64,000 nt of DNA from Rubritalea profundi (GTDB taxonomy: Bacteria; Verrucomicrobiota; Verrucomicrobiia; Verrucomicrobiales; Akkermansiaceae): positions 3,378,077 through 3,442,076 of the forward strand of contig NZ_MQWA01000001.1 in assembly GCF_002954445.1 (NCBI RefSeq). Reading direction: 5' to 3'. The notes below the pieces were generated by a model, which was not told where the DNA came from, searched no databases, and saw only the letters and a program-made list of their open reading frames with translations. Position 1 is the first letter of the stretch, and every line of letters starts with the position of its first letter. The position numbers and the translations under genes were made by a program. Below are positions 41,887-51,672 of the stretch, in pieces.

Positions 41887-42756
41887 TTATTTGATGCGCT
41901 TGACGGGAATAGCTTTGAACTCACGAGTGAGGTCAGTGATAGATTGCTCCACCGCCATCCGTTCGATGCTGGAGGCACCAACAAAGCCGACTGTGTCAGT
42001 GCGTTCGTTGATATAAGCTGCGTCAGATGGGGTGAGAATGGGGCCGCCGTGGGAGAGCACCATGACGTCTTTGCGTACAGAATGCGCCGCTTCGCAAATG
42101 GCTTGCGTGGCTTCAGCTGCTTGGTCGAGTCCGATAGAAGCATCGCTCACTCCAATAGATCCACCAACAGTGCAGCCGACATGGGCAATGACAGCGTCAG
42201 CTCCGGCTGCGGCCATTTTTTGTGCTTCTTCAGGAGTTGCCACGTAGGTGATCGTGAAAATATCCATTTTACGAGCAAGAGCTACAGTATCGATTTCTTT
42301 CTGAACTCCCATGTTAGTTTCCTCCAGCGACTGGCCGAATTGACCGTCGATGATGGTGTGGGTTGGAAAGTTATTGATGCCTGAGAACCCCATGGCTTTG
42401 ACTTGCTCGAGCCAGTGCCACATGCGGCGGCGTGGGTCGGAGGCGTGGACGCCGCAAATTACTGGGATTTCGTTGACGACTGGCAGGACTTCGTATTCGC
42501 CGATGTCCATCGCAATCGCGTTGGCATCACCATAGGCCATCATGCCGGCGATAGAGCCAGCACCCGCCATGCGGAAGCGGCCAGAGGCGTAGATGATGAT
42601 CATGTCGGCGCCACCTTTTTCGATGAACTTGGCAGAGATTCCGCAGCCTGCGCCAGCGACGATAATAGATTCTCCTCTAGAAAGTGTGTTGTTAAGTCGT
42701 TCGAGGACTTCTGTGCGAGTGTATGGGTTTCCGATCCCCGTGTATGGATTTGGCAT
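41887..42756 (-). CDS. Phosphoenolpyruvate hydrolase-family TIM-barrel protein
   Basis: GESIIVAGAGCGISAKFIEKGGADMIIIYASGRFRMAG...HVGCTVGGSIGV; paired with Tm-1-like gene. Confidence 0.85.
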   Translation of the reverse strand: MPNPYTGIGNPYTRTEVLERLNNTLSRGESIIVAGAGCGISAKFIEKGGADMIIIYASGRFRMAGAGSIAGMMAYGDANAIAMDIGEYEVLPVVNEIPVICGVHASDPRRRMWHWLEQVKAMGFSGINNFPTHTIIDGQFGQSLEETNMGVQKEIDTVALARKMDIFTITYVATPEEAQKMAAAGADAVIAHVGCTVGGSIGVSDASIGLDQAAEATQAICEAAHSVRKDVMVLSHGGPILTPSDAAYINERTDTVGFVGASSIERMAVEQSITDLTREFKAIPVKRIK

Positions 42757-42817
42757 GAAACTTAGTTTGTTGGTGAGTGGCTAGACTAAAGGAGTATCAA
42801 CTGAGGGAAAGAAAAAG

Positions 42818-42850
42818 TTATCCACAATGACATACTTGAAATCCACATTG
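42818..42850. promoter_or_regulatory. Paired TCCACA sites 21 bp apart (candidate AraC-type operator)
   Basis: TTATCCACAATG at 42818 and AAATCCACATTG at 42839. Confidence 0.45.
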
Positions 42851-43013
42851 TTTGTAGGTGTTTCAGTATGAAGAGAGGGTGTTATGTGGTAAGGATTATC
42901 CTAACATGGCGCTGCGGTTTCATTTTTCTATAGCGTCGTTTGTTGAGGGGCGTTAGCTTGAACTTATGTTGCATCACGTTGAGGGGATGGCTTTATTTTA
43001 AGAGTTACAGACT

Positions 43014-43880
43014 ATGAAATCACTTAAAAATATTACCGGAAATTCTAGAATATTCGGCAACGAATCTAAGCTTAAAGTTGTGCGATCTACTGAGATCGAT
43101 GACCGTGAGTGGTTGGGTGATGCTCCAGTCTGTGCGGTCTTGGCAAAACACAACATTTTACACGCGGCGGTGATGCATGCGAAAGAGGGCTTTTCCGTGT
43201 CACGAGCGCATCAGTCGGGGACGTTCATGTTGGCCAGCCTTGAGGGGGAAGGTATTGTGCTAGCTGATGGTAGGTGGAAAAAGGTGAAGGCTGGCCAAGC
43301 GTGTTTGCTGCCGCCCTTTGTCGCCAATTCCCTTAAAGTGGTCGATGGACAAGATTGGAAGTTTTGCTGGGTGCGTTATATAGAATCAAAAGCATGCAAG
43401 CCGATCGTCTCGGAGGTTTCCCCGGTGAGTGGTGACTTCAACGGTGAGCCGCTAGCTTCTTCTATTCTGGGGTTGATAGCAGAGTGTCAGGCGGAGCTCT
43501 CACCGGCGGCCACGCATTTGTGGGTTGAGTTGATTCAGCACTACGTGTTGAGTTTCGCGCAGCCACACCAGAAGGATGATCGGCTGTGGAAGTTATGGCA
43601 TAAAGTGGAGAAGCACCTTGGGGATGATTGGTCGCTCCACGGCTTGGCGCACGATGCCAAGCTCAGCGAGGAACATCTGAGGCGGCTTTGTCAGAAGCAA
43701 CTGGGGCGGAGCCCAATGCAGCACCTCACGTTTTTACGGATGCAGAGAGCCAGTCATTTGCTTTCTAGTGGTAGTGATAAGATCGAAGTTGTCGCTAAGG
43801 CTGTTGGCTATGACTCTGCTTTCCATTTTTCTAATGTCTTTGCTAAGTGGGTTGGCTGTAGACCCTCTGAGCACAGGTAG
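43014..43880 (+). CDS. AraC-family transcriptional regulator
   Basis: C-terminal LSEEHLRRLCQKQLGRSPMQHLTFLRMQRASHLL...AKAVGYDSAFHFSNVFAKWVGCRPSEHR. Confidence 0.85.
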   Translation: MKSLKNITGNSRIFGNESKLKVVRSTEIDDREWLGDAPVCAVLAKHNILHAAVMHAKEGFSVSRAHQSGTFMLASLEGEGIVLADGRWKKVKAGQACLLPPFVANSLKVVDGQDWKFCWVRYIESKACKPIVSEVSPVSGDFNGEPLASSILGLIAECQAELSPAATHLWVELIQHYVLSFAQPHQKDDRLWKLWHKVEKHLGDDWSLHGLAHDAKLSEEHLRRLCQKQLGRSPMQHLTFLRMQRASHLLSSGSDKIEVVAKAVGYDSAFHFSNVFAKWVGCRPSEHR

Positions 43881-44039
43881 TCATAACGGCGCGTACAGCT
43901 AGAATTTACTTCATTTTATTTAGGGAAATCTTTCTTCGAAAAGAGCTTGCGCGTTCAGATTTCCGAGTGTTTACTGTCGCATCTTTTAACATAACAATAC
44001 TTAGCAACTTTGTAATGTATTGGAAATTTCGTAAGAATT

Positions 44040-45803
44040 ATGATCCCATCACACGCTCCTTTTGACCCGAATCAGCGCACTATAATTAGTGCGTTAATTC
44101 CTACTTTGACACCCGAGCAAAAAGCTTGGCTCAGTGGCTTCTTAGCTGCTTCGCAGGGTGGCGCAGTTGCAGCACCCGCTGCAGCTTCTAAACCATTGAC
44201 TGTGCTTTACGGTACAGAGTCTGGTAACTGCGAATCTTTAGCGGATAAAGTCGCTAAAGAGGCGAAGAAAAAAGGCTTCAAAGTTGCCATGAAAAACCTC
44301 GCTGACATTTCAGTGAAGGACATTTTGAAGTTTGAGCATGTGGCTCTCATCGTTTCCACTTGGGGCGATGGTGAACCACCAGAAGGAGCAGTGTCTTTCC
44401 ACAAAGAATTCATGACTGCAGATCTCGATCTTAAGGGGCTCAAGTTCTCTGTTCTCGCCCTAGGTGACACTTCCTATGATAAATTCTGCCAGACCGGTAA
44501 AGACTTTGACACACGCCTCGCCGCACTCGGTGCTGAGCGTATTGCTGATCGTGTCGACTGCGATGTTGACTTTGACGATGCATACGGCACTTGGAAAGAG
44601 TCACTTTTCGCGGCACTCGGAACAACCGCTTCAGCAGCTGCACCAGCAATCGACCTTGAAGGTTTCGCTCCAACAGTAGAGTACGGTCGCAAGAATCCAT
44701 TCCCAGCGGAAGTTCTCGATAACCAACTCATCAACGGCGAAGGCTCCGCTAAAGAGACCATTCACCTAGAGCTCGATCTCGAAGGCTCAGGCCTCGGTTA
44801 CGAGGCTGGTGATGCACTCGCAGTGGTTCCTGTAAACTCCGACGGCGTAGTTACTGCATTCCTCGCAGCATCTGGCCTCAGTGGTACTGAGCAAGTAGAA
44901 GTAAAAGGCGAAGACATGTGCGACCTTAAAGAGGCGCTCACTTACAAGCTCGATATCACTGGGCTTTCCCGAGCAGTGGCTAAGAAATATTTTGCTCTAT
45001 CCAAGAGCGATGAACTTGGCGAAATCGTCAGCGATAAAAATAAATCAGAATTCAAGAACTGGTCATGGGGCCGAGAGGTTGTAGATCTTCTAGAGCTATT
45101 TCCAGTGCAGAAGCTCGGTGCTCAGGCATTGGTGAGCGTTCTTCGCAAGCTTCCTCCTCGTCTTTACTCTATCGCATCTAGCCCTAAAGCGCACCCAGGT
45201 GAAGTGCACCTTACTGTTGCTGCAGTGCGTTACGAAGGCCACGGCAAAGCGCGCAAGGGAGTTGCCTCCTGCTACATCGCAGACGAAGCGAAGTCTGGTG
45301 AGAAGGTTCAGGTCTACGTTCACAAAAACAAGAACTTCCGTCTACCTGTAGACACTGACAAACCAGTCATCATGGTTGGACCTGGAACTGGAATCGCTCC
45401 ATTCCGTGCCTTCATCGAAGAGCGCGGCGAAACATCTGCCAAAGGTGACACATGGTTGTTCTTCGGAGACCAACGCTACACCTACGACTTCCTCTACCAG
45501 CTCGAACTTCAGGACCACCTTAAGTCCGGTGCTCTGACAAAGCTCGATGTTGCGTTCTCTCGCGACCAGCCAGAGAAGGTCTACGTGCAGAACAAGATGC
45601 ACGAACAAGGTGAAGAAATTTACAAGTGGCTCGAAGCGGGTGCTTACTTCTACGTCTGTGGTGATGCCGAGCGCATGGCCAAGGACGTGAACACAGCACT
45701 TATCGACATCGTTGCTAAGCACGGTGGCAAGTCAGCAGATGATGCAGCGGCATACATTGACGCACTTAAAAAAGACAAGCGCTACCAGCGTGACGTTTAT
45801 TAA
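44040..45803 (+). CDS. cysJ: Sulfite reductase flavoprotein subunit
   Basis: Flavodoxin LYGTESGNCESLADK and FNR-like PPRLYSIASSP, GPGTGIAPFRAFIEER. Confidence 0.92.
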   Translation: MIPSHAPFDPNQRTIISALIPTLTPEQKAWLSGFLAASQGGAVAAPAAASKPLTVLYGTESGNCESLADKVAKEAKKKGFKVAMKNLADISVKDILKFEHVALIVSTWGDGEPPEGAVSFHKEFMTADLDLKGLKFSVLALGDTSYDKFCQTGKDFDTRLAALGAERIADRVDCDVDFDDAYGTWKESLFAALGTTASAAAPAIDLEGFAPTVEYGRKNPFPAEVLDNQLINGEGSAKETIHLELDLEGSGLGYEAGDALAVVPVNSDGVVTAFLAASGLSGTEQVEVKGEDMCDLKEALTYKLDITGLSRAVAKKYFALSKSDELGEIVSDKNKSEFKNWSWGREVVDLLELFPVQKLGAQALVSVLRKLPPRLYSIASSPKAHPGEVHLTVAAVRYEGHGKARKGVASCYIADEAKSGEKVQVYVHKNKNFRLPVDTDKPVIMVGPGTGIAPFRAFIEERGETSAKGDTWLFFGDQRYTYDFLYQLELQDHLKSGALTKLDVAFSRDQPEKVYVQNKMHEQGEEIYKWLEAGAYFYVCGDAERMAKDVNTALIDIVAKHGGKSADDAAAYIDALKKDKRYQRDVY

Positions 45804-45835
45804 TCAAAAACTTACCAATCTTAAATTTTACTAAC

Positions 45836-47557
45836 ATGAGTGAAGAAAAGAAATTATCAGCAAACGAGTACCTCAAGATAGAATCTAACTATCTTCGTGG
45901 AACGCTTGCTGAGGAACTCGCTGACACATCTACTGGTGGCATCACTGAAGGCTCCGGCCAGATGGTCAAGTTCCACGGTTGCTACGTTCAAGACGACCGC
46001 GACCTCCGCGCAAACCGCCGCAAGCACAAGCTCGAGAAAGCATACAGCTTCCTCATGCGTGTCCGCCTTCCAGGTGGTGTGGTTTCTCCTAAGCAGTGGC
46101 TCCACATGGACTGGATCTCGGAGAACTTTGCCAACAATACGCTCAAACTTACCACCCGTCAGGCATTCCAGCTGCACGGTGTGATCAAGTCCCAGCTCAA
46201 GCGCACTGTTCAGGAAATGGACAAAGTGGCGCTCGACTGTATCGCAGCATGTGGTGACGTGAACCGCAACGTGATGGTGAACCCAAATCCTCACCTTAGC
46301 GCACTGCACGCTGACACAATAAAGCTCGCTACAGAGATTTCAGAGCACCTCCTTCCACAAGGCGGCGCGTACCACGAGATCTTCCTCGATCAGGAAAAAG
46401 TCATTTCATCTGAAGAGGTAGTCGAGCCAATCTACGGTAAGACATACCTCCCACGTAAGTTCAAAATCGCTATCGTGATCCCACCGTCAAACGACTGTGA
46501 CATCCACGCCAACGACCTCTCATTCATCGCTATTGTAGAAGACGAGAAGATCGTTGGTTACAACATCGCTGTTGGTGGTGGCATGGGCATGACTCACGGT
46601 GTTGAGAATACCTACCCACGTCTCGCTGATATCATCGGTTTCTGTACTCCAGAGCAGGTGGTTGATGTGGCTGAGAAAGTTCTTCTTGTGCAGCGTGACA
46701 ACGGTAACCGTTGTGACCGTAAGCAATCACGTCTCAAGTACACCATCGATAGCCGTAGCACTGAGTGGTTCGTTCAAACTCTCAACGAGTACCTAGGCTA
46801 CGAGATCGCTCCTGTGCGTCCTTACGAATTCACAACCAATGGTGACAACTTCGGTTGGCATCAAGACGAGACTGGTAACTGGCACCTCAACCTCTTCATC
46901 GAAGGTGGTCGCGTGGTTGATTCCCCAGCATTTCCAGTGAAGACCGGCCTTCGTGAAATTGCGAAAGTGCTCAAAGGTGAATTCCGCCTCACAGCAAACC
47001 AGAACCTAGCAATTTCTAATATCCCGAATGATCAGAAGGCTGAGATCGAAGTGATTCTTGAGAAGTACAATATCCTTAAGAGCCACGAGCGTTCAGCGCT
47101 TCGTCTCTACTCGATCGCTTGTGTGTCACTTCCAACCTGTGGTCTCGCACTAGCAGAAGCTGAGCGTTACCTCCCAGTGCTCGTTACTGAGCTCGAGGAA
47201 GTAGTAGAAGAATGTGGTCTCCGCCACGACGCTATCACCATTCGTATGACTGGTTGCCCGAACGGCTGTGGTCGTCCATTCCTCTCAGAAATCGCTTTCG
47301 TTGGCCGCGGCCCTGGCCGTTACAACCTCTACCTCGGTGGTGGTCACGCTGGTCAACGTCTCAACAAGCTCTACCGGCAAGACATCCTCGGTGTGGACGC
47401 GAAAGAGATCCTTAAACCTCTCATCGAAGATTACGCGAAGAACCGCCAAGACGGCGAGCGCTTCGGTGACTTCGTTATCCGTGCCGGCTACGTCGAAGCA
47501 ACAGTCAATGGCTTGGATTTCCACAAGAACATCAAGCCGGAAGCCATTCCTTCTTAA
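45836..47557 (+). CDS. cysI: Sulfite reductase hemoprotein subunit
   Basis: KLTTRQAFQLHGV, CPNGCGRPFLSEIAFVGR. Confidence 0.95.
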   Translation: MSEEKKLSANEYLKIESNYLRGTLAEELADTSTGGITEGSGQMVKFHGCYVQDDRDLRANRRKHKLEKAYSFLMRVRLPGGVVSPKQWLHMDWISENFANNTLKLTTRQAFQLHGVIKSQLKRTVQEMDKVALDCIAACGDVNRNVMVNPNPHLSALHADTIKLATEISEHLLPQGGAYHEIFLDQEKVISSEEVVEPIYGKTYLPRKFKIAIVIPPSNDCDIHANDLSFIAIVEDEKIVGYNIAVGGGMGMTHGVENTYPRLADIIGFCTPEQVVDVAEKVLLVQRDNGNRCDRKQSRLKYTIDSRSTEWFVQTLNEYLGYEIAPVRPYEFTTNGDNFGWHQDETGNWHLNLFIEGGRVVDSPAFPVKTGLREIAKVLKGEFRLTANQNLAISNIPNDQKAEIEVILEKYNILKSHERSALRLYSIACVSLPTCGLALAEAERYLPVLVTELEEVVEECGLRHDAITIRMTGCPNGCGRPFLSEIAFVGRGPGRYNLYLGGGHAGQRLNKLYRQDILGVDAKEILKPLIEDYAKNRQDGERFGDFVIRAGYVEATVNGLDFHKNIKPEAIPS

Positions 47558-47670
47558 GGAGTTTTTAAGCGCAGATTTCACAGATTAAACAGATTTTTTA
47601 GTAGAGGCTTTGCCCGAAGCCTCTTCGTAAATTCCTTTAATTTTGTAAATTCTGTCAAAAAAAGATCTGG

Positions 47671-48432
47671 ATGGGAGATTATCAGGAAAAAGACATCACT
47701 ATTATGAGTGCAGCAGAACAGAAACTAACAGATGCAGAAATTATTGCTGCTGAGCTTGGTGCTAAAAAAGCGGGCGAGCGCATCAAGTGGCTATATGAAA
47801 CCTATGGGGACCGCGTAATGGCGAGCACCAGCTTTGGTTTGCAAGCAGCTGTGATGCTTCATCTGATCAGTGAAAATGCACCGAAGATGCCGATCGCCTT
47901 TGTGGATACCGGCTATCTTTTCCCTGAGACCTACAAGTACCTCGAAACGCTGCAACAGCGCTTTGAGGTGGATCTACGTATCTACAATCCGAAGCTAACA
48001 GCAGCGCGGCAAGAGGCTCTCCACGGAAAGCTCTGGGAGCAGGGAGAAGAGGGGAACACTAAGTATGGTTTGATTAACAAGGTTGAGCCACTGGATCGTG
48101 CGATCAAAGAGATCGGTGCAGATATCTGGATCAGTGGTCTCCGCCGCGCGCAATCAAGCACACGTAAAGACCGGGCATTTGCTGAGCAACAAAGCGAGAC
48201 GATCAAAGCGTACCCAATCCTCGACTGGGCTGATGCGCAGGTGAATGTGTATTACCACATGCACGACCTCCCACGCCACCCGCTCGAAGTTGAGGGCTAT
48301 ATCACGATGGGTGACCACCATTCCACCATTCCAGCGACTGAAGGAATGACTGCTGAAGATACCCGCTACGGCGGCCAAAAGTACGAGTGCGGCATCCACC
48401 TCGACAACGGCAACAGCGACTTCCAGATCTAA
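47671..48432 (+). CDS. cysH: Phosphoadenylyl-sulfate reductase
   Basis: ASTSFGLQAAVMLHL, FVDTGYLFPETYKY, WISGLRRAQSSTR, terminal ECGIHL. Confidence 0.92.
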   Translation: MGDYQEKDITIMSAAEQKLTDAEIIAAELGAKKAGERIKWLYETYGDRVMASTSFGLQAAVMLHLISENAPKMPIAFVDTGYLFPETYKYLETLQQRFEVDLRIYNPKLTAARQEALHGKLWEQGEEGNTKYGLINKVEPLDRAIKEIGADIWISGLRRAQSSTRKDRAFAEQQSETIKAYPILDWADAQVNVYYHMHDLPRHPLEVEGYITMGDHHSTIPATEGMTAEDTRYGGQKYECGIHLDNGNSDFQI

Positions 48433-48554
48433 ACGCAGAAGAGGCTTCCAGCCTCTTTCTATTGAATAATCAAATTTCTAAAAGGCATCACGTCCATAAA
48501 GAGGTACTACTATAGCTATTTGACAGCGTAAGTCATAAGTCATACAGTGTGTGT

Positions 48555-48773
48555 ATGAGAGTGACATTATCCATCCCAGACGATGTGGCGCGACGCTTCC
48601 AAGCTTCGGTTCCTGCTCGTAAACGCTCAAAGCTTGTGACAGAGCTGTTGCTGAAAGAGTTATCAAAGCTAGAAGGTGCCTTGGCTGCAGCTTGTATCAA
48701 TGCGAATGCAGATGCCAAGCTCAATGTTGAAGTAGAAGAATGGCAAGCATTCGAAGATGAAATCTCAGAATGA
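48555..48773 (+). CDS. MazE-like antitoxin
   Basis: MRVTLSIPDDVARRFQASVPARKRSKLVTELLLKEL; overlaps mazF by 4 bp. Confidence 0.75.
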   Translation: MRVTLSIPDDVARRFQASVPARKRSKLVTELLLKELSKLEGALAAACINANADAKLNVEVEEWQAFEDEISE

Positions 48774-49099
48774 AGCCTATCAAACGTGGTGAGATATGGT
48801 GGGTCAGTCTAGACCCTACACAGGGCTCTGAAATTCGCAAAACCCGTCCGTGCGTGGTGATGAGTCACAATACATTGAATCAACACAGGCAGACAGTAAT
48901 CGTCGTGCCTCTTTCGACCGCAGCCAAAGCCCATCCGCCGATTACGATCCCTGTGACTTGTAAGAAGAAGCAGGTAATGGCCGTGGTGGATCAAGTGAGA
49001 GCAGTCTCGAAGCATCGCTTAAAATCTCGCTTGGATAACTTGGAGCAAGCCCAGCTTTCAGAGTTAGGTGACGCCCTAAAAGTGATCTTGTCCTTGTAG
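48770..49099 (+). CDS. mazF: MazF/PemK-family endoribonuclease toxin
   Basis: KRGEIWWVSLDPTQGSEIRKTRPCVVMSHNTLN. Confidence 0.9.
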   Translation: MKPIKRGEIWWVSLDPTQGSEIRKTRPCVVMSHNTLNQHRQTVIVVPLSTAAKAHPPITIPVTCKKKQVMAVVDQVRAVSKHRLKSRLDNLEQAQLSELGDALKVILSL

Positions 49100-49213
49100 T
49101 GTACAGTAAATTTGGATGGCGCTAAATTTCTCAAATTTCCGTCTGGTCAAACGGTAGTTCGGATGGGAAAGTCTGCCTGCTCAAATACGAATCAATTTTA
49201 AACAAACAATACT

Positions 49214-50182
49214 ATGGGAATCCTAGCTCAAAACATGGTCGACACAGTCGGCAACACTCCGCTCATCAAGCTCAACAAAATCACTGAAGGTCTCGATGCT
49301 GAGATCTACGTGAAAGGTGAATTTTTCAACCCGCTCTTCAGCGTCAAAGACCGTATCGGTAAGTCGATGATCGAAGCTGCTGAGAAGGATGGTTCACTCA
49401 AGCCGGGTGGCACAATTATCGAGCCAACTTCTGGTAACACAGGAATCGCTCTCGCATTTGTATCACGCGCTAAGGGCTACCGTTGTGTTCTTACAATGCC
49501 TGAGTCGATGTCCATTGAGCGCCGTGTACTTCTTCGTATGCTCGGTGCTGAGATCGTTCTTACTCCAGCCGCTAAAGGCATGGGTGGAGCGATAGCAAAG
49601 GCAAAGCAACTTCTTGAAGAAGACCCAACAGCATTCGGTCCATCACAGTTCGATAATCCAGCAAACCCACAGGCTCACCGCGAGACTACTGCGGAAGAGA
49701 TCTGGAGCGCACTCGACGGCGACGTTGACTTCCTTGTGTCAGGTGTTGGCACAGGGGGCACTATCACTGGCGTTGCTGAAGTGATCAAGGATCGTAAGCC
49801 TAGTTTCCAAGCGATCGCAGTAGAGCCTGAGAACTCCCCAGTTATCGGTGGTGGTTCTCCAGGTCCTCACAAGATCCAGGGCATTGGTGCTGGATTTATC
49901 CCAGGTAACCTCAATATGGAGATCATCGACGGCACAATCACTGTGACGAACGAAAACGCATTCGAGACTGCTCAGAAGCTCGCTCAGCTAGAAGGCCTGC
50001 CTGCTGGCATCTCTACAGGAGCTAACGTATGGGCTGCTATTCAGCTTGCTAAGCGTCCTGAAGCTAAGGGCAAGAATATCGTAACCATCGGTTGCTCTAG
50101 CACTGAGCGATACCTCTCGACTCCACTCGCTGAAAAGATCCGCGAGGAAGTGGCTAACCTTCCAGTGAGTGAAATCGTATAG
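49214..50182 (+). CDS. cysK: Cysteine synthase A
   Basis: VGNTPLIKLNKI, SVKDRIGKSMIEAAEKDG, EPTSGNTGIALAFV. Confidence 0.95.
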   Translation: MGILAQNMVDTVGNTPLIKLNKITEGLDAEIYVKGEFFNPLFSVKDRIGKSMIEAAEKDGSLKPGGTIIEPTSGNTGIALAFVSRAKGYRCVLTMPESMSIERRVLLRMLGAEIVLTPAAKGMGGAIAKAKQLLEEDPTAFGPSQFDNPANPQAHRETTAEEIWSALDGDVDFLVSGVGTGGTITGVAEVIKDRKPSFQAIAVEPENSPVIGGGSPGPHKIQGIGAGFIPGNLNMEIIDGTITVTNENAFETAQKLAQLEGLPAGISTGANVWAAIQLAKRPEAKGKNIVTIGCSSTERYLSTPLAEKIREEVANLPVSEIV

Positions 50183-50205
50183 TCTCGCTTTGAGATGACA
50201 TTTTC

Positions 50206-50240
50206 AAAAGCCCGTGGCGTAATTGCTGCGGGCTTTTTCT
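50206..50240. terminator. Rho-independent terminator after cysK
   Basis: AAAAGCCCG...CGGGCTTTTT. Confidence 0.8.
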
Positions 50241-50276
50241 TTTACTTTTAGAATCGGCTGTTAGCTTGATTTTAAC

Positions 50277-51320
50277 ATGGACGCGCTAATCAAATGTGTA
50301 CAATCGGGGCAAGAGCTCGCAGCGGATCAAATCGTTACTGCGGCTGAATTCTTATTAGATGAAAATGCTTCTATTGAGAAAAAGATAAGCTTCCTTAAAG
50401 GCTTGTCAGCAAAGGGGGAGACTCCTGCCGAGATCGCTGGATTCGTGGAGGCCTTCCTCGAACGCGCGCTTGATCCCGGTACGACTGGAATGACTTTTGA
50501 CGGTCCAACGATTGATGTCTGCGGTACCGGTGGCGACAAGCTCAACCTCTTTAATGTCTCGACCACTAGCATGTTTGTGATCGCTGCTGGTGGGGCAACC
50601 GTCGTCAAGCACGGTAACCGTGGCATCACTTCAAAGAGTGGAGGGGCGGATGTGTTAGAAGCACTAGGTATCCGTCTGGATATATCACCGGAGACTTTCC
50701 GTAAATGCCTCGACGAAGCGGGAGTGGGCTTCCTTTTCGCGCAAATGTATCACCCGGCTTTCAAGGCTGTTGGGCCAGTTCGCGCAGAGCTCGCCAAAGA
50801 AGGGATCCGCACAATTTTCAATTTGATCGGGCCGCTGCTCAATCCCGTTCGTCCTCAATGCCAATTGATAGGGGTTTGTAATCCAGCACTTGGCCCAGTA
50901 TTCTCTGAAATCCTTCAACGACTGGGCCGAGAGAGTGCCTGGATCGTCAATGGCAATACCGCCGACGGTCGGCCAGTCGATGAAATGAGTCTGATGGGAT
51001 CGACTGAAGTCTTTAAATCTGGCAGTAACCAAAATCTCAGCCATGAGACAGTGAAGCCAGTAGACTTTGGTCTTACGGTCTGCGATGAGTCAGAGCTCGA
51101 AGGTGGCGAAGCTGATGAGAATGCACAAATCCTCTTTGATATACTTTCAGGCAAAGAGACTGGAGCAAAGCGTGAGATGGTCCTCCTCAATGCTGCCGCG
51201 GGTCTAGCCTGTGCTGGTCTCGCTGATGATATCGCTGACGGTGTCCAAAAGGCACGCAAACTCATCGATTCAGGTGCCGCGCTAGAGCGCCTTCACAAGC
51301 TGCAAGCTGCTGCGAAGTAA
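50277..51320 (+). CDS. trpD: Anthranilate phosphoribosyltransferase
   Basis: DVCGTGGDKLNLFNVSTTSMFVIAAGGATVVKHGNRGITSKSGGADVLEALG. Confidence 0.95.
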   Translation: MDALIKCVQSGQELAADQIVTAAEFLLDENASIEKKISFLKGLSAKGETPAEIAGFVEAFLERALDPGTTGMTFDGPTIDVCGTGGDKLNLFNVSTTSMFVIAAGGATVVKHGNRGITSKSGGADVLEALGIRLDISPETFRKCLDEAGVGFLFAQMYHPAFKAVGPVRAELAKEGIRTIFNLIGPLLNPVRPQCQLIGVCNPALGPVFSEILQRLGRESAWIVNGNTADGRPVDEMSLMGSTEVFKSGSNQNLSHETVKPVDFGLTVCDESELEGGEADENAQILFDILSGKETGAKREMVLLNAAAGLACAGLADDIADGVQKARKLIDSGAALERLHKLQAAAK

Positions 51321-51324
51321 GAAT

Positions 51325-51406
51325 TTCAGAGTTCAGAGTTCAGAGTTCAGAGTTCAGAGTTCAGAGTTCAGAGTTCAGAGTTCAGAGTTCAGAGTTCAGA
51401 GTTCAG
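51325..51406. repeat. Heptamer tandem array (TTCAGAG), about 11-12 copies
   Basis: Direct reading; same unit as the 33923 array. Confidence 0.95.
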
Positions 51407-51672
51407 GAAGGGCTATAGAATCTAACAGATTGGGTGTGTGCTTGCCCCAACGGGGTTTCGTAGCTAAGCCTAGGGTTGGTGGAGCCTACCCTAGTTTGGA
51501 ATACAGACGAGAGAATCAACTCTGAAGGAGTTGTGTCTGTGCAGGTGGTCTTGCGCCCTTCGACGACACCGTCAGCATTGTGCTAACGAGACACATTTCT
51601 ACCCTAACTACTTTTTATCGGCAACACTTGGGCTGAGAGGCGAATGGTTTGGCGGACCGTCTAGACTACGAT

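Noticed and set aside
40243-42829. TTATCCACA matches to the DnaA-box consensus as a possible replication origin
   Set aside because: Only two perfect matches, in promoters, each part of a 21-bp-spaced pair; no AT-rich unwinding element or dnaA/dnaN neighbours.
44207-47588. Long antisense and alternate-frame ORFs over cysJ/cysI
   Set aside because: Shadow ORFs of strongly biased coding sequence; the sense frames have clear family motifs.
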